From IMG/VR virus record IMGVR_UViG_3300017749_000172, positions 1 through 20,981 of that record: a stretch of 20,981 nucleotides of DNA; one strand, given 5' to 3'. The notes under the pieces are model-generated. The model was not told the DNA's origin. It saw only the letters and a list, made by a program, of their open reading frames with translations, and ran no database searches. Below are positions 15,165 through 20,981 of this stretch, piece after piece; position 1 is the first letter of the stretch; each line of letters starts with the position of its first letter. A program made the position numbers and the translations under genes. The stretch comes from a virus.

Positions 15165-16562
15165 ATGGTCGTATCAGCAAAACTAGACGAAGTATATCTA
15201 CAAGTATCTTGTGAACCATCCATTGCAAAGGAACTTCATCAGTTCTTTTCATTCAACGTCCCTAATGCAAAGTTCATGCCATCATATAAAAACAAATGGT
15301 GGGATGGGAAGATATACTTATTTTCAATCAAGACAGGTAAACTCTACCTAGGACTTCATAAATACTTAGAATTATTCTGTGAGGAGAGAGGGTATGCTTA
15401 CAAAACTGATATTCGAAAGTCTAAGGAGACGACAAAGGAGGTTCTTGAGAAACACATCAGTTCTCTTAACGTTCCTTTTAGTCCTCGTGATTATCAATTC
15501 GATTCTGTTCTAGACTGTATAAACTCAGAACGTAAACTACTAGTATCACCAACTGCAAGTGGTAAGTCATTCATCATCTATCTATTACATAGATGGTATC
15601 AAAAAAAATCATTAATCATAGTACCAACAACATCTCTAGTAGAACAGATGACTAAAGATTTTGCAGACTATGGTTTCAAAGAAAAAATTTGTAAGGTCTA
15701 TAGTGGTCAAGATATTTTTGAATCAAATGTAACTATTACTACATGGCAGTCATTGAGTAGATTACCAAAAGAATATTACAATACATTTGATGTGGTTTTC
15801 GGAGATGAAGCTCATTTATTTAAAGCTAATGTTCTGAAGGGTATCCTTGAAAAGATGAAAAATGTAAAGTACAGATTCGGTACTACAGGTACACTTGATG
15901 GTTCAGAGGTACATAAGTTACAACTAGAAGGATTGTTTGGTGAAGCAAAGAAGGTTATCAGTACTGATGAATTAATGCAGAAAGGTACCGTTGCAAAGTT
16001 AGAGATAGATTGTCTGATACTTAAACATCCAAAACAAAAGAAGATGAAGTATCAAGACGAAATGGATTACATTGTTTCCAATCAGAAGAGAAATGAGTTC
16101 TTATGTAATTTAGTGTTCAGTCTGAAAGGGAACACACTAGTGTTATTTCAATATGTAGAAAAACACGGACAAGTTTTATATCCTATGTTAGATAAACGGG
16201 TGAAGAACTTACACTATGTTTACGGTGGTACAGATGCAGTAGACCGTGAAGAAGTCAGAGAGAAAGTAGAGAAAAGTAATAACAGTGTAATACTTGCATC
16301 ATACGGTGTCTTCTCTACAGGGGTCAATATTAAAAAGATAAATAATATTGTATTTGCAAGTCCTACTAAATCAAGGATTAGAAATCTACAGTCTATAGGA
16401 CGTGGTCTTAGAGTGTCAGATGATAAGAAGGACTTGAAACTTTTTGACATTGCAGATGATTTACAATGTGAGAATTATACACTTAACCACTTGAAAGAAA
16501 GAATAAATATCTATAACGAGGAGAAATTTGTATACAACATGCATACAATTAACTTAAAGTAA
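15165..16562 (+). CDS. uvsW: DNA/RNA helicase UvsW
   Basis: Superfamily 2 helicase that in T4 remodels replication forks and branched DNA and unwinds R-loops, shifting replication from origin to recombination mode. It is 465 residues (T4 587, so compact). The N-terminal accessory domain has NKWWDGKIYLF (about 43-53). Motif Q-like RDYQFDSV precedes Walker A PTASGKS (129-135). DEAH is at 214-217, motif III TGTL at 241-244, and motif VI QSIGRGLR at 409-416. VEKSNNSVILASYGVFSTGV is motif V. The ATG follows the oxygenase stop by 3 bases, and its stop overlaps the next gene (TAATG). The C-terminal region present in T4 UvsW is probably missing. Confidence 0.93.
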   Translation: MVVSAKLDEVYLQVSCEPSIAKELHQFFSFNVPNAKFMPSYKNKWWDGKIYLFSIKTGKLYLGLHKYLELFCEERGYAYKTDIRKSKETTKEVLEKHISSLNVPFSPRDYQFDSVLDCINSERKLLVSPTASGKSFIIYLLHRWYQKKSLIIVPTTSLVEQMTKDFADYGFKEKICKVYSGQDIFESNVTITTWQSLSRLPKEYYNTFDVVFGDEAHLFKANVLKGILEKMKNVKYRFGTTGTLDGSEVHKLQLEGLFGEAKKVISTDELMQKGTVAKLEIDCLILKHPKQKKMKYQDEMDYIVSNQKRNEFLCNLVFSLKGNTLVLFQYVEKHGQVLYPMLDKRVKNLHYVYGGTDAVDREEVREKVEKSNNSVILASYGVFSTGVNIKKINNIVFASPTKSRIRNLQSIGRGLRVSDDKKDLKLFDIADDLQCENYTLNHLKERINIYNEEKFVYNMHTINLK

Positions 16563-17047
16563 TGGTATCACCAAAAGACTTAATTAAAACACCCGAAAAA
16601 TATCAAGTTGTAAAACTTAAAAACGGACTAGAAATAGTAGGTATGACTGTGGATAAGGGAGACAGTATTAGTGTTACACTTCCTATGCATTGTTCACTGT
16701 TACCTTCTAAGTATCAACAGGGTCATACGGTGTGTCAATTTTATCCTTACATCCCTATGACTGATGAACCAGTCGTATCAATTGAAAAAGAAACAATCAT
16801 GGCAACGGTATCTCTTGCAAAACAATACATTCCTATGTATGACCAAGCATGTGTGAGATGGAGTAATTGGGTAGAGACCGAAACTATTCCAGTCATCGAT
16901 AGAGAACCCGTGGACAGTAGAAGTATTCATGACCGCGTCTCATCACTCATGGAAGAAATGCAAGCTAGTGGTGAATACGATGACATATTAGATGAAGAGT
17001 TCGATGATTTCGATGTCGAAGATGTGTCCAAAAAAATAATACATTAA
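16562..17047 (+). CDS. Unknown protein with possible Sm-like N-terminus
   Basis: 161 residues. The N-terminal half is strand-rich: YQVVKLKNGLEIVGMTVDKG then DSISVTLPMHC. This resembles the first motif of Sm/LSm folds, where a strand pair carries LxNG...G and a following D..M/I. This is a faint, by-eye likeness and not a firm family call. The middle is hydrophobic and aromatic (CQFYPYIPMTDEP, KQYIPMYDQACVRWSNW) and the C-terminus is very acidic (DDILDEEFDDFDVED). It overlaps uvsW by one base, so it is translated right after the helicase. An acidic tail of this type could contact a nucleic-acid-binding partner. Confidence 0.8.
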   Translation: MVSPKDLIKTPEKYQVVKLKNGLEIVGMTVDKGDSISVTLPMHCSLLPSKYQQGHTVCQFYPYIPMTDEPVVSIEKETIMATVSLAKQYIPMYDQACVRWSNWVETETIPVIDREPVDSRSIHDRVSSLMEEMQASGEYDDILDEEFDDFDVEDVSKKIIH

Positions 17048-17081
17048 TTTAATAAAATCAATATCTTAGGTTTTCTATTTG

Positions 17082-17115
17082 TCTAAATATGGGTGTAATA
17101 ACCCTACCCTATATT
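17082..17115 (+). promoter_or_regulatory. Possible promoter and hairpin before small membrane genes
   Basis: TCTAAATA at 17082-17089 is a one-mismatch late octamer. It is followed by GGGT at 17091-17094, which can pair with either of two ACCC copies at 17101-17104 and 17106-17109. The second choice extends with AATAT pairing to TATATT. It sits in the 94-base gap before the 41-aa gene. Evidence is modest because such matches are frequent in AT-rich DNA. Confidence 0.3.
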
Positions 17116-17141
17116 AAATTATCACTGGAACCTATATTATA

Positions 17142-17267
17142 ATGACTGAATTAATTAAAAGAAAAATCCGTAAAATCGATACGCAAGACGTAGATAACTT
17201 CTTTGAGATGCTTTTGCTCTCTGTTATCTTTGCAGTTTGTGTATTAGCTATTGCACCCATCGTATAA
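17142..17267 (+). CDS. Very small membrane protein (41 aa)
   Basis: A short open frame starting at ATG 17142 and ending at TAA 17265-17267, directly abutting the next ATG at 17268. It encodes a basic amphipathic N-terminus (LIKRKIRKID), an acidic linker, and a single hydrophobic segment of about 18 residues (MLLLSVIFAVCVLAIAP). The design of positive start, one transmembrane helix and no tail suggests a membrane peptide inserted with its C-terminus outside. There is no clear ribosome site beyond GGAA at 17127-17130. No family is recognised. Adjacent genes of the same type raise confidence that it is real. Confidence 0.6.
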   Translation: MTELIKRKIRKIDTQDVDNFFEMLLLSVIFAVCVLAIAPIV

Positions 17268-17462
17268 ATGCAACTTCCCCTACCCCTAAATAAATGTAGA
17301 GATGCTACTCCTAAGGAAGTAGAGGAATGGAGAGAAAAGGATTTCTTTTCCAAAGGTGATTTCGATGTGATGAAAGTTTTCGTATTATTCCCTTCCCTCA
17401 TCCAACTTTTTATGTTAGGATTAATGTTAGTTATCTTCTTTATAAATGGTAAAACTTTTTAA
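17268..17462 (+). CDS. Small membrane protein (64 aa)
   Basis: 64 residues with a polar N-terminal half (KCRDATPKEVEEWREKDFF) and a C-terminal transmembrane helix (about 41-60: FVLFPSLIQLFMLGLMLVIF). The ATG is at 17268, immediately after the preceding stop. It overlaps the following ORF by 17 bases. It is unrecognised. It sits in a group of three single-span proteins between the uvsW block and gp55, which looks like a small host-membrane module. Possible roles include inhibition of host membrane functions or lysis control, but nothing in the sequence decides this. Confidence 0.65.
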   Translation: MQLPLPLNKCRDATPKEVEEWREKDFFSKGDFDVMKVFVLFPSLIQLFMLGLMLVIFFINGKTF

Positions 17463-17613
17463 AACAACAATTCGATTATTGATGGGTCTTGGAAAAGAGA
17501 CAGAATATGAATTCACACCCAATGAAGTATTTCTATTCAGTTTATTTTTGGGAACATCATTTATGAGTATAATTGTATGTCTAATTCTTCTAGTAAATAA
17601 TCTCTTTTTATAA
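17446..17613 (+). CDS. Very small membrane protein (55 aa)
   Basis: ATG at 17446 lies within the end of the preceding gene in another frame, and the TAA is at 17611-17613. The protein has a basic start (VKLFKTTIRLLMGLGKE), an acidic turn and a single hydrophobic helix (VFLFSLFLGTSFMSIIVCLI) to the C-terminus. It is the third single-span protein in a row. The 17-base overlap with the previous gene suggests translational coupling. No ribosome site or family is evident. It ends 138 bases before gp55. Confidence 0.58.
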   Translation: MVKLFKTTIRLLMGLGKETEYEFTPNEVFLFSLFLGTSFMSIIVCLILLVNNLFL

Positions 17614-17635
17614 TACTAAGAGTCTCCTTGTGGGA

Positions 17636-17652
17636 CATAATTATGATATCAT
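17636..17652. other. Two overlapping palindromes upstream of gp55
   Basis: CATAATTATG (17636-17645) and ATGATATCAT (17643-17652) are each perfect 10-base palindromes sharing an ATG. They lie about 65 bases before the predicted -35 box of gp55, in a 138-base gap. They look like a twofold-symmetric protein binding site, but AT-rich DNA makes chance palindromes common. Confidence 0.3.
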
Positions 17653-17716
17653 GAGATTTTGATACTGTCAATAGACTTTTTAAAATAAATTAAATTAAAA
17701 AAACTTCAAAAACCTC

Positions 17717-17745
17717 TAGACACAGAGACAAATATACAGTATTAT
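17717..17745 (+). promoter_or_regulatory. Sigma70-like promoter before gp55
   Basis: TAGACA at 17717-17722 (5 of 6 to TTGACA), exactly 17 bases, then TATTAT at 17740-17745 (5 of 6 to TATAAT). The -10 box ends 6 bases before the gp55 ATG, so transcription would start at about the A of ATG. The gene has no Shine-Dalgarno. Confidence 0.6.
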
Positions 17746-17751
17746 AGTTAC

Positions 17752-18318
17752 ATGACTACTAAAACTAAAGCACAACAACAAGAACACTATGTGAATAACA
17801 AAGAGTTCACAGCAGCTGTTACTGAGTACAATCAACAAGTTAAAGAAGCTCTAGACAGAGAAGAAGAAAAACCTCAAATGTCAGAATACATTGGTGAATG
17901 CATCTATAAGATTGCAACCCGTCTATCGACACGTCCAAACTTTATCAACTATACCTATAGAGATGAAATGATTTGTGATGCAATTGAGAACTGTCTACAG
18001 TACATCAACAATTTCAATCCCGAAAAATCCAGTAATGCATTTGCATACATTACACAGATATGTTACTATGCATTCTTAAGACGTATACAAAAAGAAAAGA
18101 AACAAGTATACATCAAACAGAAAACAATTGAGAAAGTAGGAATCGAGGGGAGTGGATTTACCACAATCGATGGTCAACACGACCCTTCACTCGTCAATAC
18201 TAATATCGAATGGATGCAAGAAAATATGAATCCAGTCGACTACAAACCTAGAAAAGACAAAAAAACAACAACAACCAAAAAGAAAACTAAAAACAACCTA
18301 GATAAATTTACAGAATGA
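17752..18318 (+). CDS. 55: Late-transcription sigma factor gp55
   Basis: Small sigma-family protein that lets host RNA polymerase recognise TATAAATA late promoters and contacts the sliding clamp. It is 188 residues, close to T4's 185. The region-2-like core is plain: FNPEKSSNAFAYITQICYYA followed by FLRRIQKEKKQ matches the conserved gp55 segment. The C-terminus is a Lys/Thr-rich linker ending in NNLDKFTE, in the place of T4's hydrophobic/acidic clamp-binding tail. The exact TATAAATA sites in this window are its expected targets. The gene is preceded by a sigma70-like promoter, not a late one, which is what is needed before late transcription starts. It overlaps gp47 (ATGA). Confidence 0.94.
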   Translation: MTTKTKAQQQEHYVNNKEFTAAVTEYNQQVKEALDREEEKPQMSEYIGECIYKIATRLSTRPNFINYTYRDEMICDAIENCLQYINNFNPEKSSNAFAYITQICYYAFLRRIQKEKKQVYIKQKTIEKVGIEGSGFTTIDGQHDPSLVNTNIEWMQENMNPVDYKPRKDKKTTTTKKKTKNNLDKFTE

Positions 18319-19382
18319 AAATAGCTCTATTGAATGACACCCATGCTGGTGTCCGTGGAGATATGGTTGCAATGTCCGAGTACCAAGGACGTTTCTATGA
18401 AGAGGTATTCTTCCCATATCTAGATGAACATAATATCAAAAACATAATTCACTTAGGTGATTATTTTGATAGACGTAAGTACGTAAACTTTGCAAGTCTC
18501 AAAGCAAACAAAGAACACTTCATTGAACCTATGATTGAACGTGGTATTACTATGGATTTAATCTTAGGTAACCATGACACTTACTATAAGAATACCAATG
18601 ATGTAAATGCACCCGAGTTGTTATTGTTCCAAGAGAGTAATATAAACATCATCAGTGAACCCACTACTAAAGAGTATGATGGGTTTGAGTTATCATTAGT
18701 TCCGTGGATTAATCCCGAAAATTTTGCAGACACAATTGATTACTTACGAAACTGTACTGCAACATGGTGTATGGGTCACTTTGAAATCGAAGGTGCATTG
18801 ATGATGCCTGGCGTTGCATGTACTCATGGTTTTGACCATGTACATTTGAAAAGGTTTGAAAAGGTTTTGAGTGGTCACTTCCATCAGAAATCAGAAGTTC
18901 AGAATATCAAATACTTGGGTTCACAGATGCAGTTCACGTGGTCAGATTTTGGGGACAACAAATACTTCCACATATTTGATACGGATACACAAGAGTTATC
19001 TCCTATATTAAATCCACTTACAATGTTTGAAAAGATATTCTATGATGACACAGATGAAACATTCGACACTATCAAAGACAAAGACTATTCACACTTAAAA
19101 GAAAAGTTTGTAAAAATTATTGTTGTCAATAAAGACAACCCGTATTGGTTCGATGTATTCTTAGATGAAGTACACAAACAAGAACCATTGCACTTATCAG
19201 TAGTCGATGACCACAAGAACATCGACTTACTGGACGATGATGAAATCGAGAACGTAGAGGATACTCTCACAATACTAAACAAATATGTTGACAGTATGGA
19301 CATCCAAGGAAAGAAGAGACCTCTAAACGATTTAATGAAAACATTATATAATGAAGCTTTGGATGAACACAACTATCTATGA
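18315..19382 (+). CDS. 47: Recombination nuclease subunit gp47 (Mre11/SbcD type)
   Basis: Metallophosphoesterase nuclease that with gp46 resects DNA ends for recombination and degrades host DNA. It is 355 residues (T4 339). All metal-binding motifs are in order: D8-T-H10, GDYFDRR at 48-54, GNHD at 85-88, GHF at 154-156 and GHFH at 187-190. The C-terminal third is acidic and helical and probably binds gp46. The start overlaps the gp55 stop and the stop overlaps the gp46 start (both ATGA-type), so gp55-47-46 form one translationally coupled set. Confidence 0.96.
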   Translation: MKIALLNDTHAGVRGDMVAMSEYQGRFYEEVFFPYLDEHNIKNIIHLGDYFDRRKYVNFASLKANKEHFIEPMIERGITMDLILGNHDTYYKNTNDVNAPELLLFQESNINIISEPTTKEYDGFELSLVPWINPENFADTIDYLRNCTATWCMGHFEIEGALMMPGVACTHGFDHVHLKRFEKVLSGHFHQKSEVQNIKYLGSQMQFTWSDFGDNKYFHIFDTDTQELSPILNPLTMFEKIFYDDTDETFDTIKDKDYSHLKEKFVKIIVVNKDNPYWFDVFLDEVHKQEPLHLSVVDDHKNIDLLDDDEIENVEDTLTILNKYVDSMDIQGKKRPLNDLMKTLYNEALDEHNYL

Positions 19383-20981
19383 TAAAATTTGAAAAGGTAA
19401 GATACAAGAATTTACTATCTTCGGGAAACACATTTACAGAAATTAATTTAGACACACATCAAACCACATTGGTTATTGGTGAGAATGGTGCTGGTAAATC
19501 CACCATGTTAGATGCATTATGCTTTGGACTCTATGGTAAAGGGTTCAGGAATCTAAAAAAAGATTTACTTATCAACTCTATCAATCAGAGAGAATTACTT
19601 GTAGAGGTAGAATTCTCGGTTGGTAGAAAAAAGTATAAGGTAGTGAGGGGTGCAAAACCAAATCGATTTGAATTGTATCTGAATGACACACTCATCAACC
19701 AAGAGGCAAACCAAAGAGACTACCAAGAGATGTTAGAGAAGAACATCTTGAAGATGAGTTACAGGTCTTTTACACAGGTTGCAATTCTAGGTTCTGCAAA
19801 CTTCACACCTTTTATGCAATTGAAAGCAAGAGACAGACGTAAGTTAGTAGAAGACTTATTAGACATTTCTATATTCAGTACCATGAGAGATATACTTAGA
19901 AAGAAGATATCGAATCATACAGTTGAACTAAGAGACACAGACTATGAGGTAAAGATTCTAGAGGAAAGACTTCATGGTCTTAACGAACAACTAGAAGCAT
20001 TGAGAGTCAATCGAGAATCTAAAATCACTAGATATGAGAGTACAGTAAAAGAAACACAAGACAACATCGAAGACTTGATGACAAAGATTGGGTCTAACAA
20101 TGACCACATCACATCTCTAAGAAAAACAATTAGTGATGTCGACCCACAGAAAGACAGATTAAAACAAGCAGAAGACGTTACAAGACAACTAGAAGCTGCA
20201 AGAAAGAAAGCACTTCAAGAAGTAAAATTCTATGAAGACCATGACAATTGTCCAACATGTAAACAGGGGTTAGATGAGGAACACAAGAAGAAACACATTG
20301 AAGAGAAATCAGCAAAGGTTACAGAGGTCAAGGAGGCAGTGGTTTCACTCGACAAAACTATTAAAGAAACAAGAGAACGACTCGAAGAAATCGGAATAGT
20401 ACAAGATGAGATAAACCAAGTCCAAAAAGAAATTGGTGTTACTCAAACAGAAGTCGTATCCAATCAAAAATACATTACGAAGATACAAAAAGAAATTGAT
20501 TTATTGAAAAGTGAAGTCAGTGCATCTTCTGATACAGAAACAAAGATATCAGACAGTGAGGATAAACTAGAAATCCTAGAAGGTAAAAAGAAGACACTTG
20601 TTGAACAAGGTCATTACTTTGACATAGCTGGTCTACTTCTTAAAGACCAAGGTGTGAAAGAAAAGATTATCAAACAGTATATTCCAATCATGAACAAACT
20701 AATCAATAAGTATCTTGCACAAATGGAATTCTATGTCGGGTTTGAAATAGACGAAGGTTTCGAAGAGACTATCAAGTCAAGACACAGAGACGAATTCAAA
20801 TACGATAACTTCTCTCAAGGTGAGAAGATGAGAATCGACCTTGCACTTTTGTTTACTTGGAGAGGTATTGCAAGAATGAAGAACAGTGTAAACACCAACC
20901 TTCTTGTTCTTGATGAAGTGTTTGACAGTTCCCTTGATGTCAATGGTACAGATGAATTTCTAAAACTTCTTACAACACTTC
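19379..20981 (+). CDS. 46: Recombination ATPase subunit gp46 (Rad50/SbcC type, 3' partial)
   Basis: ABC-type ATPase with long coiled-coil arms and partner of gp47. The ATG at 19379 overlaps the gp47 stop. The frame is open to the right edge (534 codons; T4 560, so probably only the last few residues are missing). Walker A GENGAGKST is at 34-42. The zinc-hook CPTC (C291, C294) sits at the tip between two coiled coils. The signature FSQGEKMRIDLAL begins at 478. Walker B LLVLDEVFD carries D512/E513, followed by D-loop SSLD. All elements for ATP-driven control of the nuclease are present. Confidence 0.96.
   Translation, partial: MIKFEKVRYKNLLSSGNTFTEINLDTHQTTLVIGENGAGKSTMLDALCFGLYGKGFRNLKKDLLINSINQRELLVEVEFSVGRKKYKVVRGAKPNRFELYLNDTLINQEANQRDYQEMLEKNILKMSYRSFTQVAILGSANFTPFMQLKARDRRKLVEDLLDISIFSTMRDILRKKISNHTVELRDTDYEVKILEERLHGLNEQLEALRVNRESKITRYESTVKETQDNIEDLMTKIGSNNDHITSLRKTISDVDPQKDRLKQAEDVTRQLEAARKKALQEVKFYEDHDNCPTCKQGLDEEHKKKHIEEKSAKVTEVKEAVVSLDKTIKETRERLEEIGIVQDEINQVQKEIGVTQTEVVSNQKYITKIQKEIDLLKSEVSASSDTETKISDSEDKLEILEGKKKTLVEQGHYFDIAGLLLKDQGVKEKIIKQYIPIMNKLINKYLAQMEFYVGFEIDEGFEETIKSRHRDEFKYDNFSQGEKMRIDLALLFTWRGIARMKNSVNTNLLVLDEVFDSSLDVNGTDEFLKLLTTL

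Noticed and set aside
17132-17401. 89-residue open frame on the minus strand
   Set aside because: It overlaps two coupled + strand membrane genes whose start/stop junctions fit together. The reverse frame has no ribosome site or protein-like pattern.
1-20981. tRNA genes, CRISPR arrays, insertion sequences or integrase sites
   Set aside because: I saw no cloverleaf with a TTCRANNC-type arm in the gaps, no regularly spaced repeats, and no transposase or recombinase motifs. Coding density leaves little room.

Overview
The window is a stretch of the conserved virion-and-replication core of a T4-like myovirus (tailed phage with a contractile tail). Nearly every gene is on the + strand and tightly packed, with 1-26 base overlaps or gaps of a few bases. 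The gene order is the one known from T4 and from marine T4-like phages: neck (gp13, gp14), sheath stabiliser (gp15), terminase (gp16, gp17), sheath (gp18), tube (gp19), portal (gp20), prohead core and protease (gp67, gp68-position gene, gp21, gp22), major capsid (gp23), then uvsY, uvsW, gp55, gp47 and gp46. The DNA is AT-rich. The proteins are short relative to T4 but carry marine-type additions, so a marine T4-like phage is the best guess. Nothing in the window fixes the host.

Layout. 1-4584: gp13 (5' end outside the window) to gp17, which form the head-tail connector and the packaging motor. 4585-8739: sheath, tube and portal, with late-promoter octamers before gp18 and gp20. 8739-12599: prohead scaffold, protease and capsid, with two tandem late promoters before gp22. 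12600-13029: the only long stretch without an intact gene. It holds a strong UUCG hairpin terminator and, on the opposite strand, the broken remains of a gene. 13030-14001: two small unknown proteins and a second tail-tube-fold protein. 14042-16562: recombination mediator UvsY, a 2-oxoglutarate/Fe(II) oxygenase, and the UvsW helicase. 16562-17613: an unknown 161-aa protein and three very small membrane proteins, two of which are new calls of about 41 and 55 aa. 17752-20981: late sigma factor gp55, then the gp47/gp46 nuclease-ATPase pair, with gp46 running off the right edge.

How it works together. The gp21 protease and gp22/gp67 core build and mature the gp23 prohead on the gp20 portal. gp16/gp17 package DNA through the portal, and gp13-gp15 join the head to the gp18/gp19 tail. 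UvsY, UvsW and gp46/47 drive recombination-dependent replication. gp55 should direct transcription from TATAAATA promoters. Exact TATAAATA octamers lie just before structural genes, while sigma70-like boxes lie before uvsY and gp55, which fits an early/middle versus late division.

Most notable observations. (1) I could find no GATC anywhere in about 21 kb, where base composition predicts tens. (2) Four genes without a Shine-Dalgarno sequence have a promoter box ending 5-8 bases before their ATG, which suggests leaderless mRNAs. (3) A decayed minus-strand gene lies convergent to the capsid operon. (4) Similar beta-rich insert modules appear in three different virion proteins.
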